From Geothermobacter hydrogeniphilus (lineage in GTDB: Bacteria > Desulfobacterota > Desulfuromonadia > Desulfuromonadales > Geothermobacteraceae), in assembly GCF_002093115.1 (NCBI RefSeq), contig NZ_NAAD01000001.1:124001-188000 (forward strand): a stretch of DNA of 64,000 bases. The letters are read 5' to 3'. The notes below the pieces were generated by a model. The model did no database searches, had not been told where the DNA came from, and worked only from the letters and a program-made list of their open reading frames with translations. The position numbers and the translations under genes were made by a program. Shown one piece after another: positions 1-8,476 of the stretch (its first letter is position 1; each line of letters opens with the position of its first letter).

Positions 1-464
1 CGAAACCATGGCAGCTGGTTCTGCTCGGCAGCCAGGACTATCTGCAGTCTGCCGATGACGGCCTGAAAAGAAGACGCAACGCTGAACTGAGACTGGTGCG
101 GGAGGCTCGGCTGAGCGGCGAGCTGGTTTTTTACCAGCTGCTCGACAATTTCCAGGCGGTCGACCGGGAAGACCGCTATTACGGTGGCCGGATGCAGGTC
201 GGTTACCATTTCAGCCGAGCCCTGGAAGGCAGTCTCAGGGGACATTACCGGTACCAGAAATATCTGCCCGAAAATGAACGCGGTCATCGTTATGGCGGCG
301 GCGGTGAACTTGCCTTTTCGGGGAAGATCTATCGCGTCGCCGTCGGCTATACCTACACGGAGAACACGTCGTCAATTTCAACCAACAGTTACCGTGAAAA
401 CCTGGTTTACCTGGAAGGCAGCCTGACGTTCGGAACCCGTCCCCCGGCCCGTGGAGAGAAATGA
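1..464 (+). CDS. C-terminal part of outer-membrane beta-barrel protein of the exosortase locus
   Basis: The frame is open from the window edge, so only the last ~153 residues are seen. They alternate short polar and aromatic strands (GGRMQVGYHF, SLRGHYRYQKY, YRVAVGYTYTENTSS, VYLEGSLTFG), the pattern of transmembrane beta strands in an outer-membrane barrel. Barrel proteins of this kind (TIGR03016-like) commonly sit directly before the secretion ATPase in XrtA/PEP-CTERM loci, as here. The stop codon overlaps the ATG of the next gene, indicating translational coupling. A role in passing polysaccharide or protein through the outer membrane is inferred from context. The family name is less certain than the barrel fold because the N-terminus is missing. 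Confidence 0.6.
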   Translation, partial: KPWQLVLLGSQDYLQSADDGLKRRRNAELRLVREARLSGELVFYQLLDNFQAVDREDRYYGGRMQVGYHFSRALEGSLRGHYRYQKYLPENERGHRYGGGGELAFSGKIYRVAVGYTYTENTSSISTNSYRENLVYLEGSLTFGTRPPARGEK

Positions 465-1609
465 TGTATGAGCAGTTTTTTCACCTGCAGTGCAAGCCCT
501 TTGAACTGGTGCCCAATCCGGCTTTTTTCTACCTCAGCCGGACCCATCGCAAAGCGCTCAGTTATCTCGAATACGGCATTCGGGAACGGGCCGGTTTCGT
601 GTTGTTGACGGGAGAAGTCGGTTCCGGCAAGACCACCCTGATTCACAATATTCTCAGTCGGCTTGAGGGGGAAATCGTCACCGCGCGGGTGTTCAACACC
701 CGTGTCGATCCGACCCAGTTGCTGACCATGATCAACGAGGACTTCGGGCTGTCGGTTGAGAACCGGCAGAAAATCGACCTGTTGCGTGATCTCAACGAAT
801 TCCTGGTTTCTCAGTACGCTGAACGCCGGCAACCGGTGTTGATCATTGACGAGGCGCAGAATCTGTCTCCCGACAGTCTCGAAGAAATACGCCTGCTTTC
901 CAACCTGGAGGCGGTCGACCGAAAATTGCTGCAGATCGTTCTGGTCGGCCAGCCTGAGCTGAAGACCATCATCCGCCGTCCCGAACTCAGGCAATTGCGC
1001 CAGCGGATCAACATCAGCTGTCACCTCGGACCGCTCAACGAGAAGGAAACGGAAGAATATTTTTTCCACCGGCTGGAGTGCGCCGGCAACGCCGCCGCGG
1101 TCACCCTGCCGGGCGGTGCCTTCAGCCGCATTCATCGGCGTACCGACGGGTTGCCGCGTCTGGTGAATATTGTCGGGGATTATCTGTTGCTGGCCGCCTT
1201 TACCGAGGGGGACGCCGATCTCAACATCGAACTGATCGACGAGGTTCTTGCCGACCTGGCGGACGGTGTGACTTTTGCCGGTTCCTGCGAGTGTGTTGCC
1301 GGAACGGTTGATGCCGATGACTGTCATAACCGCCTGAACACCCTGGAAAAAATGATTGGAAAGTCGGAGAACGCTGACAGGGAGCGGGGCTCGATTCAGG
1401 AAAGATTGCTGAAACACGAAAATATCCTTCGCAAGGTCATCTCCGGGCAACGGGAACAGCTGGCCGGACTGCACACCGAGCTGGAAAAAGTCTGTCTGCG
1501 CATGGAAGGAATCGAGGACCGGCTCGACCGGGTGCTGAAACTCCAGGACCGGGAACGGGGCGCGCACAAGGATCGTGCCCGGACATTACTGGCCAAATTA
1601 AGCGGTTGA
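461..1609 (+). CDS. XrtA-locus secretion ATPase (ExeA/GspA-like AAA protein)
   Basis: 382 residues. An AAA+ ATPase of the ExeA/GspA type: Walker A GEVGSGKTT near residues 51-59, Walker B VLIIDEAQN near residue 128, and a sensor-type region following LRQRIN. The N-terminal MYEQFFHLQCKPFELVPNP motif is typical of the putative secretion ATPase family of PEP-CTERM loci (TIGR03015). After the AAA domain (about residue 265) comes a long, charged, probably coiled-coil tail. It should act at the inner membrane, remodelling the export machinery. The start ATG at 461 overlaps the upstream stop; a second ATG at 464 is an equal alternative. It is part of the long co-directional operon. Confidence 0.85.
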   Translation: MMYEQFFHLQCKPFELVPNPAFFYLSRTHRKALSYLEYGIRERAGFVLLTGEVGSGKTTLIHNILSRLEGEIVTARVFNTRVDPTQLLTMINEDFGLSVENRQKIDLLRDLNEFLVSQYAERRQPVLIIDEAQNLSPDSLEEIRLLSNLEAVDRKLLQIVLVGQPELKTIIRRPELRQLRQRINISCHLGPLNEKETEEYFFHRLECAGNAAAVTLPGGAFSRIHRRTDGLPRLVNIVGDYLLLAAFTEGDADLNIELIDEVLADLADGVTFAGSCECVAGTVDADDCHNRLNTLEKMIGKSENADRERGSIQERLLKHENILRKVISGQREQLAGLHTELEKVCLRMEGIEDRLDRVLKLQDRERGAHKDRARTLLAKLSG

Positions 1610-1633
1610 GCGGCGTCGACAGGCGGAGGAACC

Positions 1634-2509
1634 ATGGCGAATTACCTGAGCATTGATGTCGAGGATTACTTCCAGGTGGCGGCCTTTGAAAAGGTGTCGC
1701 CGCCCGGCTCCTGGCCGCAGCGGGAATTGCGTGTCCGGGAGAATACCGACAGGATTCTGCAGATGCTCGACCAGGCGGAGGTCAAGGCTACTTTTTTTGT
1801 CCTCGGCTGGATCGCCGAACGTTGCCGGGAGTTGGTCGAAACAATCGCCGCCGAAGGACACGAAGTGGCCAGCCATGGTTACTGGCATCAGCGCGTCGGC
1901 ACCCGGGACCGGACACTGTTTCGTCAGGACGTGGTCCGCAGCAAACACCTGCTGGAGGATCTCACCGGTCGTCCGGTACTTGGCTATCGCGCGCCGAGCT
2001 ACTCGATTTCACCGCAGACCGCCTGGGCGTTCGATGAGCTTTACCAGGCGGGCTATGGCTATGATTCCAGTATTTTCCCGGTGCGGCACGATCTTTACGG
2101 CTTTCGTGATTTTCCGCGCTTCGCCAGCCGGTTGACGCGCAGCCGGGAGGGCGTCTGGTCGGTCGGCGGTGACACGGCGGATGCCGGTGACGGCGCGCTG
2201 CTGGAAATTCCCATCACCACTCTCCGCTATGCCGAACGCAACATCCCGATCGCCGGGGGAGGGTATTTCCGGCTCCATCCCTATGCCTTCACCCGCTGGG
2301 GGCTGAACCATATCAATCGGGTCGAGCGCAAACCGTTCGTGTTCTATCTCCATCCCTGGGAACTCGACCCGGAACAGCCGCGTATCGGCGGTGCGGGATG
2401 GAAAAGTCATATCAGGCATTACCTGAACCTGGGAAAAACCGAAGGTCGCTTTCGTCGTCTGCTGCGGGATTTCAGCTTTACTCCGATGCGCGAAGCTCTG
2501 GCCCTCTGA
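1634..2509 (+). CDS. XrtA-system polysaccharide deacetylase (NodB fold, DUF3473)
   Basis: 291 residues. It starts with the sequence SIDVEDYFQV, the hallmark of the deacetylase family found in exosortase A loci (TIGR03006). The NodB metal site is visible as the Asp pair in the first strand plus the His-x3-His in GHEVASHGYWH (about residues 75-85). The DUF3473-type C-terminal region contains FYLHPWELDPEQPR. It is expected to remove acetyl groups from N-acetylhexosamine residues of the exported polysaccharide, in periplasm or cytoplasm; no signal peptide is visible. A GGAGG-type ribosome site precedes ATG 1634. It follows the ATPase gene by 24 bases in the same operon. Confidence 0.88.
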   Translation: MANYLSIDVEDYFQVAAFEKVSPPGSWPQRELRVRENTDRILQMLDQAEVKATFFVLGWIAERCRELVETIAAEGHEVASHGYWHQRVGTRDRTLFRQDVVRSKHLLEDLTGRPVLGYRAPSYSISPQTAWAFDELYQAGYGYDSSIFPVRHDLYGFRDFPRFASRLTRSREGVWSVGGDTADAGDGALLEIPITTLRYAERNIPIAGGGYFRLHPYAFTRWGLNHINRVERKPFVFYLHPWELDPEQPRIGGAGWKSHIRHYLNLGKTEGRFRRLLRDFSFTPMREALAL

Positions 2510-2554
2510 TCTCCAGCGGGGACCGCGTTTACGGAAACGGGTTATTGAGGTCGC

Positions 2555-3520
2555 ATGAAGCCATTGAGAATCGTCATCCTGGTCAGTGAAGACCGGTCCG
2601 ACATCTACTTCGCCAACCGATTGGCCGAACGTTTTCCGGTGGCGGGTATTTTTGTCGAAACCCAGTATGGAAACACGCCGACGTCCCTGGCTGCGAGACT
2701 GAAGAAGGGGCTGGGATACGCGGTTTCTCCCGGCAGGTTGGCGGCCAGGTTCGCGGAACGAAAAATCCTCAGGGATTATGGCCAACTCGCCCATGACGCC
2801 TGGCTTTCCACCTGCGGCAGGACGGAAACCCTGGAAGCGATTCCGGAGAACTGCCGCATTGTCCGCACCCGGGGCGTCAGGGATATCAATGATCCACTCT
2901 ACGTCCGGCAGATCGCATCCCTGCGTCCCGATCTTATCGCCGTCTGCGGTTGTTCGATCCTCGGACCGGAGATTCTCGCCATTCCTCCCCTGGGGGTTCT
3001 GAATCTGCACGGCGGTCTGTCGCAACATTATCGCGGCGTCTGGACCACGCTCTGGGCGGTTCATAACGAAGAACCGGAATATGTCGGGGCGACGGTTCAC
3101 TATGTCAGTTCCGGCATTGATGACGGAGACATCATTTTTCAGGGTCGGCCGGTGATCTGCCCGGGTGACAACCCGGAAACCCTTTACGCCAAGGTTGTCC
3201 GGCTGGGAGTGCGGATGATGAACCGCGCCATCGCGGATGTCCGGGACGGGAGGGTTGTACGCCACCCGCTGGAGCGCAAGGGGACCCTGTACTTCAATCG
3301 GCAGGTCACGCCGGCTGTTTTGAAATCCGCCCTGGCCAAGATCGATCGCGGCCTTATCGATCACTATCTCGCCGAAAAGGCGCAGCGTGACGAACCGGTG
3401 ATTCAAACGATGTACGGGCATTTTCAGTCCGATCCGCATCTTGGCCGTCCGCTGTCGACGGTGTCGTCGGTGGAGTGGGCGGCAGCACGGAAGGGGACAC
3501 GGCCATGCGTATCCGGATAG
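2555..3520 (+). CDS. Formyltransferase-family protein
   Basis: 321 residues. The central part resembles the formyltetrahydrofolate-dependent formyltransferase fold: DLIAVCGCSILGPEIL, then GVLNLHGGLSQHYRG with the Asn-x-His catalytic pair, and GATVHYVSSGIDDGDII, which provides the conserved Asp. The family includes methionyl-tRNA formyltransferase and sugar N-formyltransferases (ArnA/WbkC type). In this polysaccharide operon, N-formylation of an amino sugar is the likely role, perhaps on the product of the DegT aminotransferase encoded at 4550. The substrate is inferred only. The end overlaps the next gene by 16 bases. Confidence 0.75.
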   Translation: MKPLRIVILVSEDRSDIYFANRLAERFPVAGIFVETQYGNTPTSLAARLKKGLGYAVSPGRLAARFAERKILRDYGQLAHDAWLSTCGRTETLEAIPENCRIVRTRGVRDINDPLYVRQIASLRPDLIAVCGCSILGPEILAIPPLGVLNLHGGLSQHYRGVWTTLWAVHNEEPEYVGATVHYVSSGIDDGDIIFQGRPVICPGDNPETLYAKVVRLGVRMMNRAIADVRDGRVVRHPLERKGTLYFNRQVTPAVLKSALAKIDRGLIDHYLAEKAQRDEPVIQTMYGHFQSDPHLGRPLSTVSSVEWAAARKGTRPCVSG

Positions 3521-4536
3521 CCCGGGAATCTGATCGCGAAGGATGGGACAACTATGTGCTGGCCCATCCCGAGGGGGTCGCCTATCACCGTTTCGCCTGG
3601 CAGGAGGCGGTGCAGCGGGCCTACGGGTTCCCCGCCCATTATCTGCTGGCAGAGGTGGAGGGGCAGGTGAGGGGGGTGCTGCCGCTGATCGCCTTCAAAC
3701 AGCCGTTCCGCAGTCCGCGCCTGGTTTCCCTGCCCTACTGTGATCTCGGCGGGGTGCTGGCCGATGACCGGGAAACCGCGTCCGCCCTGGTCGGGGCGGC
3801 TCTGCGGAGTGCGGAACAAATCGGCGCCGACGGGGTCGAGATCAGGATGACGGACGAGACGGGGCGGATGGAGACGCCTGGCGCGAAGGTACGCATGGTC
3901 ATGGACCTGCCCGACAGCGCGGAGCGGTTGCTCGCCGGTTTCAAGGCCAAGCTTCGCAGCCAGGTGAAAAAGCCCGCGCGTGACGGCTTGCGGGCCGAAC
4001 TCGGCGGGGCCGGGCTGGTGGCCCCCTTTTACCGGGTTTTCGCTGAAAACATGAGGGCTCTCGGCTCGCCGGTCCATAGCCGGGGCTGGCTGGACGCGGT
4101 CGTTGCAGGGTATGGCGAGCAGTGCCGGGTCGGCCTGGTGACCACCGCCGATGGAACGGTCGCGGCGGGCGGCATCATGCTGCTGCATGGACGAACCGTA
4201 TCGATCCCCTGGGCTTCGGCGCTGCGCCGCTACAACAGCTTGAATCCCAATATGCTGCTCTACTGGACCTTCCTCGCCTACGCCGCGGACCATGGTTTCC
4301 GCTGTTTTGATTTCGGTCGTTCAACCCCGGATTCGGGGACGTTCAGGTTCAAACGGCAGTGGGGGGCACGCCCGGTGCCGATCGCCCGGGTGCATTACGG
4401 CGTTGACGGCAAAAGCGTCCGGCAGGCGACGCCCGGCGGGGCCGCGCGCGGGGTGGCCGGGGCGCTCTGGCAGAAAATTCCGCGCCCGGTCTGTAATCGT
4501 CTTGGACCGGTGTTGAGACGCTGCATCAGTCTGTAG
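3505..4536 (+). CDS. FemAB family protein, XrtA/PEP-CTERM-associated
   Basis: 343 residues from ATG 3505; a GTG 30 bases upstream is possible but has no better ribosome site. The N-terminus RIRIARESDREGWDNYV and the double GNAT-like layout (first half ending near residue 160; second half with RGWLDAVVAGYG, NSLNPNMLLYW and FDFGRSTPDSGTFRFK) match the FemAB proteins of exosortase A clusters (TIGR03019). FemAB enzymes transfer aminoacyl or acyl groups onto cell-wall precursors. The acceptor here is unknown and is presumably a polysaccharide or lipid-linked sugar. It overlaps the preceding formyltransferase gene and is followed after 13 bases by the aminotransferase gene. Confidence 0.82.
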   Translation: MRIRIARESDREGWDNYVLAHPEGVAYHRFAWQEAVQRAYGFPAHYLLAEVEGQVRGVLPLIAFKQPFRSPRLVSLPYCDLGGVLADDRETASALVGAALRSAEQIGADGVEIRMTDETGRMETPGAKVRMVMDLPDSAERLLAGFKAKLRSQVKKPARDGLRAELGGAGLVAPFYRVFAENMRALGSPVHSRGWLDAVVAGYGEQCRVGLVTTADGTVAAGGIMLLHGRTVSIPWASALRRYNSLNPNMLLYWTFLAYAADHGFRCFDFGRSTPDSGTFRFKRQWGARPVPIARVHYGVDGKSVRQATPGGAARGVAGALWQKIPRPVCNRLGPVLRRCISL

Positions 4537-4549
4537 AAGGGGTATGGAG

Positions 4550-5845
4550 ATGAGAATCGGACGCACTTTGCCACCGGCCGCCGCACCGCTGAGGTGGAAA
4601 CATATTGTCGCCGGCTTGAACGGCTGGCGTCGGGGTGCGGATGAAGTGCGGCGTTTCGAGAATGAAATCCGTTCCTTTTTCGATGTGCCTTGCTGTTTTC
4701 TTTTGTCCTCCGGCAAGGCGGCGCTGACCCTCATCCTGGAAGCGTTGAAGGCGTTGCACGCGGAGAGGGACGAGGTGTTGATTCCGGCTTTCTGCTGTTA
4801 CTCGGTCCCTTCGGCCATCATTCGGGCGGGGCTCAAGGTCAGGTTCTGCGACCTCGATCCCGAAACCCTGGATTTTGATTTTGCCTTGCTGGCGCCGAAG
4901 TTGAACAACCCGCGACTGCTGGCGGTGGTTTCCGTCCATCAGTTCGGGGCTCCGGCCCGCGTCGCCGAGCTGCTCAGCCTGGCGGCGGGAACGGGGGTCA
5001 CCGTTATCGAAGATGCCGCCCAGGGTTTCGGCGGATACCAGCGGGATCAGAAGCTCGGCACCCTGGCCCCGGTGGCCCTGTTCAGCCTGGGCCGGGGCAA
5101 GGCCCTGTCGACCGTTGAAGGAGGGGTCATTCTCACCCGCGACGCGTCTCTTGCCCGGGTGATCCGTCGTCGGGCGGCAACGCTTCCAGCCTATCGACCG
5201 GGCGAAATGCTGCGGCTGCTCGTCTACGCGGTGGCGCTGGTGCTTCTGCTGAAACCGTCCCGTTTCTGGTTGCCGCGTTCCCTGCCTTTCCTGAAGTTGG
5301 GTGAAACCCGTTTCGACCCGGATTTCAAGATCCGGAAGCTGTCCGCGTTTCAGGCCGGTCTCGCGCGGGGATGGCGGTCGCGCATTGCCCGGCTGCGGCG
5401 GGTCCGTGCGGTCAACTCCTGTCACTGGGCGGAGATCCTGGATGTTTCGGGAGGGCGGCATTTCGGTTCCGTCCGGGTCAATGACATGCCCGCTTTTCTC
5501 CGCTTTCCCTGGCGGATCGACGATCCCGAGCAACGGGCCCGGCTGTTGCGGCGCAGTTTTGAAAAGGGCCTGGGAATCGCCGCAACCTACCCGGCTCCGG
5601 TCACCGGCGTTCCGGAACTGATGACCGATAACCGGGGTGAAGGCTGTCCGGTGGCAGAGCGGCTCTGCCGGACGCTGGTCACCCTGCCGGTTCACAACCT
5701 GATGACGCCACGGGATCTGGCGAACATTGAGTCCAACATTGAAGCCTTCGCAAAGAAGCATCAAACTTTTGAACCGGTGACCGAAGGAGGTCATCGGAGG
5801 CGGAGTCCCGAGTGGGAAACAGAACCAGAACAGCTATCCTCCTGA
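4550..5845 (+). CDS. DegT/DnrJ/EryC1-type aminotransferase
   Basis: 431 residues from ATG 4550, chosen because AAGGGG lies 7 bases upstream; ATG 4544 is the other option. It has the PLP-dependent sugar aminotransferase fold: SSGKAALTLILEAL near residue 50, VLIPAFCCYSVPSAI, VIEDAAQGFGG (PLP-binding Asp) and SLGRGKALSTVEGG with the Schiff-base lysine. Such enzymes make amino sugars from keto-sugar nucleotides. The middle contains an unusually hydrophobic stretch (LLVYAVALVLLLKPSRFWLPR, about residues 222-242) not common in soluble members, so membrane association is possible. The C-terminus overlaps the exosortase start by 34 bases. Confidence 0.82.
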   Translation: MRIGRTLPPAAAPLRWKHIVAGLNGWRRGADEVRRFENEIRSFFDVPCCFLLSSGKAALTLILEALKALHAERDEVLIPAFCCYSVPSAIIRAGLKVRFCDLDPETLDFDFALLAPKLNNPRLLAVVSVHQFGAPARVAELLSLAAGTGVTVIEDAAQGFGGYQRDQKLGTLAPVALFSLGRGKALSTVEGGVILTRDASLARVIRRRAATLPAYRPGEMLRLLVYAVALVLLLKPSRFWLPRSLPFLKLGETRFDPDFKIRKLSAFQAGLARGWRSRIARLRRVRAVNSCHWAEILDVSGGRHFGSVRVNDMPAFLRFPWRIDDPEQRARLLRRSFEKGLGIAATYPAPVTGVPELMTDNRGEGCPVAERLCRTLVTLPVHNLMTPRDLANIESNIEAFAKKHQTFEPVTEGGHRRRSPEWETEPEQLSS

Positions 5846-6663
5846 TCCTTCTGGCGGCGGTGTTCTACCCGGTTTATCCGGAGTTGTTCTCCGCCTGGAT
5901 TCATCAGGCCGACAGTTCTCACGGGCTGCTGGTGCCGTTGGTGTCGCTGTACTTTGTCTGGACCTGTCGTGAGCGTCTGAAACAGGCTGAGACGTCCAGT
6001 TCGGCAGCCGGGCTGGTGTTGCTGTCGGTGAGCCTGATCGTCTATCTGCTGGCCCTGGTGGGGGATATCGCGGTTGTCGCCCGGGCGATGATCGTCTTCT
6101 CCCTGGCGGGACTGGTGCTCTACCTGTACGGCGGAAAGGTTTTCCGGATTCTCGCCTTTCCCCTGTTTTTCCTGCTGTTCATGGTACCGGTTCCGGTTTC
6201 GATCATCGGCCTGGTCGCTCTGCCGCTGCAGACGCTGGCGACGATGATCTCCTCGTCCCTGATCCAGTTGTGTTCAATCCCGGTTTTGCGGGAAGGGAAC
6301 ATGCTTTATTTCGTCCAGACCCAGCTGGAGGTGGCGGAGGCCTGCAGCGGCATCCGCTCGATTGTCGCGCTGATCATGCTGGGTACCGTTTTCGTCTACT
6401 TCTCGAAATTGGGGACGACCCGCAAGATCATTCTTCTCTGTTCGGCGGTTCCTGTCGCCATGGTTGCCAACATCCTGCGCATCAGCGGGACCGGCATTCT
6501 CGCGCATTTTTATGGTGACCAGGTGGCGCGGGGATTCCTGCACGAGTTTTCCGGTCTGGCGGTGTTTATGTTCGGGCTGCTGGTGCTGGGGATGGAAAAT
6601 GTTCTGCTCAGCAGGGGGCTGAGGTTCTGGCGGCCGAGGTTCATGGACGGGGGGGAAAGATGA
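5812..6663 (+). CDS. xrtA: Exosortase (XrtA-like transpeptidase)
   Basis: 283 residues with about eight hydrophobic segments. The exosortase catalytic triad is visible: Cys178 in EACSGIRS, Arg223 in NILRISGTG and His244 in FLHEFSG. The N-terminal WIHQADSSHGLLVPL motif is also typical. Exosortases cut C-terminal sorting signals (PEP-CTERM type) at the inner membrane and are thought to hand proteins on to the envelope or polysaccharide. Neighbouring ATPase, deacetylase, FemAB and PrsK/PrsR genes point to the A subtype. It is shorter than fused XrtA proteins because EpsI is a separate gene here. The start is GTG with GGAGGCGGAG six bases upstream, inside the preceding gene. Confidence 0.93.
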   Translation: MGNRTRTAILLILLAAVFYPVYPELFSAWIHQADSSHGLLVPLVSLYFVWTCRERLKQAETSSSAAGLVLLSVSLIVYLLALVGDIAVVARAMIVFSLAGLVLYLYGGKVFRILAFPLFFLLFMVPVPVSIIGLVALPLQTLATMISSSLIQLCSIPVLREGNMLYFVQTQLEVAEACSGIRSIVALIMLGTVFVYFSKLGTTRKIILLCSAVPVAMVANILRISGTGILAHFYGDQVARGFLHEFSGLAVFMFGLLVLGMENVLLSRGLRFWRPRFMDGGER

Positions 6664-7322
6664 ACAACAGAACGTTTACCGTCGCGGCGGTGGTGCTGCT
6701 GCTGGCCCTGGGTGGCGCCTTTCTCTCCACCACGCGGGGCAGTCCGGTGGTGATCAGCACCAACCTTGAACGGCTGCCGATGGTGATTGACGGTTACCGG
6801 GCGGTGGAGGATCGTTTTCCGCAGGCGGTCTACGACGAGTTGAACGCCGACAAGCATGTCTACCGCCACTACAGCGATGCTGAAGGCCACCAGGTGACTC
6901 TCTACATCGGGTATTACGGCACCGCCAAGGGAGGACGCACCGGGCACAATCCCTATGCCTGCCTGCCGGGGGCGGGGTGGGCCATTCTCGACTCCGGAAA
7001 AGAATCACTGGAACAGCCGGGCGTGGATGGCGGCGGTCCGCAGCAGGTGCGGGTGAATTACATCCTGGCCGGCAAGGATGGTCGTTATGAAACGGTGCTG
7101 CACTGGTACCAGACCGACCGGGACAAGGTTCTGGCAACCGGTTTCGAGCAGAACATCCAGCGGTTTCTGGGCCGGGTGCTGCGGAATCGCAATGACGGCG
7201 CATTTGTGCGCATCACCACCTCCTGCGACGAAGCAGGGATCGCCGAGGCGAAGAGGCTGACCCGGGGATTCGCCGAGAAGATCCTGGCGCTGCTCCCCGC
7301 TTACTGGCCGGAAGAGGGCTGA
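6660..7322 (+). CDS. epsI: EpsI family exosortase-associated protein
   Basis: 220 residues with an N-terminal signal anchor (VAAVVLLLALGGAFLS). It then has the EpsI domain (TIGR02914/DUF3485-like) with LYIGYYGTAKGGRTGHNPYAC, CLPGAGW, and HWYQTDRDK near the C-terminal half. EpsI occurs either fused to exosortase or, as here, as the next gene; its start overlaps the exosortase stop by 4 bases. It is periplasmic and required for polysaccharide production in Methylobacillus, but its molecular function is unsettled. The two genes are almost certainly translated in a coupled manner. Confidence 0.9.
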   Translation: MNNRTFTVAAVVLLLALGGAFLSTTRGSPVVISTNLERLPMVIDGYRAVEDRFPQAVYDELNADKHVYRHYSDAEGHQVTLYIGYYGTAKGGRTGHNPYACLPGAGWAILDSGKESLEQPGVDGGGPQQVRVNYILAGKDGRYETVLHWYQTDRDKVLATGFEQNIQRFLGRVLRNRNDGAFVRITTSCDEAGIAEAKRLTRGFAEKILALLPAYWPEEG

Positions 7323-8476
7323 TGACAAAGACACTTGATCTGCAGATTGTCTCCGACCGTGAAGAACTGGAATCTCTCGGCCGCGAATGGAACGCCTGCC
7401 TGGCCGCCAGCGCCGGTGAGGTTCTTCACCTGCGGCACGAGTGGTTTCTCGCCGGCGTGGACTGTTTCAATGCCGACAGCGAACTGCATGTCATGCTGGT
7501 GCGGGACGGGGAGGGGGTTGTCACGGCGGTTGCGCCGCTGCTCATTGCCCGGAGACGTTATCGCTGGGTGCCGGTGAGAGTTCTCGGGTTCGCTGACAAC
7601 GGCCAGTCGCCGTTCAACGATTTCATTCTGCGCAAGGGGGCAGAGCGCGAATCCCTGGCCGTGCTGCTGGCCGGTATCGCCGCCTTCAGTCACTGGGACC
7701 TGGTCGATCTGCGGAAAATACGTAAGGGCGGTCTGCTGGACAACGCGGTGATTACGGGCGATGTTCTGTCCGGTTTCCGGCGTGGCAGCAAAGAGAATAT
7801 TGACAGCCCCTACGTCACCATTGACGGCGACTGGGAACGGTTTCTGGCCAACCGATCGACCCGCTTTCGGAAAACTCTGCGCAACAAACTCAACCGGGTT
7901 CGCCTGGCCGGCGATGTCTGCGTGCGTCACTACCCGATCGACAGCGGCGACCACGATCTGCTCGACGAAATGTTCCGGGTGTCGGGACGCAGCTGGAAAA
8001 GGGAGGCCGGAACCGATCTGCTCGGTAACCCGGCGAGTCAGCAGTTTTACCGCCGCATCTGTCATGCTTTCGGTCCCGAAGGCAGGGTGCTGCTCTGGGT
8101 GTTGCTCAAGGGGGCGCAGGTGGTGGCGTTTGAATTTCATCTGCAGGACAACGGTGTCTGCTATCCGATTCGCGCCGATTACGATGCCTCGTTCGGGGAC
8201 CTGTCGCCCGGCTCCGTCCTTGAATATCACATTCTGAAAAGTCTTTTCGAGGAGGGTGAGGTCCGGGAGTACAACTCCTGCGGCCATCATTATTCCTACC
8301 TGCTCAACTGGTCCAGAACCACCAGACAGCACGAGAATGCCGAAGTGTTCAGCCGGGCTCTGAAGATGCGCTTTCTCTACATCCTCGAATACCGGATTCT
8401 ACCGTTTCTCAGAAAAATGCGTGTGAACCGGGCCGTTCGGTCGGTCAAAAGGTGGATCAGTTATGCGGGCGCGTAA
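7322..8476 (+). CDS. GNAT/CelD-like acyltransferase
   Basis: 384 residues. It resembles the BcsL/CelD-type acetyltransferase family, a FemAB-like double GNAT fold: an N-terminal part with EWNACLAAS...FTWHEW-like LHLRHEWFLAG, and a C-terminal GNAT_6 region with SRSTRFRKTLRNKLNR, GSVLEYHILKSLFEEG and EYNSCG. Such proteins are common in exosortase and cellulose loci and probably acylate a sugar or lipid carrier. The ATG overlaps the EpsI stop by one base and the C-terminus overlaps the radical SAM gene, so it belongs to the same operon. The substrate is unknown. Confidence 0.78.
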   Translation: MTKTLDLQIVSDREELESLGREWNACLAASAGEVLHLRHEWFLAGVDCFNADSELHVMLVRDGEGVVTAVAPLLIARRRYRWVPVRVLGFADNGQSPFNDFILRKGAERESLAVLLAGIAAFSHWDLVDLRKIRKGGLLDNAVITGDVLSGFRRGSKENIDSPYVTIDGDWERFLANRSTRFRKTLRNKLNRVRLAGDVCVRHYPIDSGDHDLLDEMFRVSGRSWKREAGTDLLGNPASQQFYRRICHAFGPEGRVLLWVLLKGAQVVAFEFHLQDNGVCYPIRADYDASFGDLSPGSVLEYHILKSLFEEGEVREYNSCGHHYSYLLNWSRTTRQHENAEVFSRALKMRFLYILEYRILPFLRKMRVNRAVRSVKRWISYAGA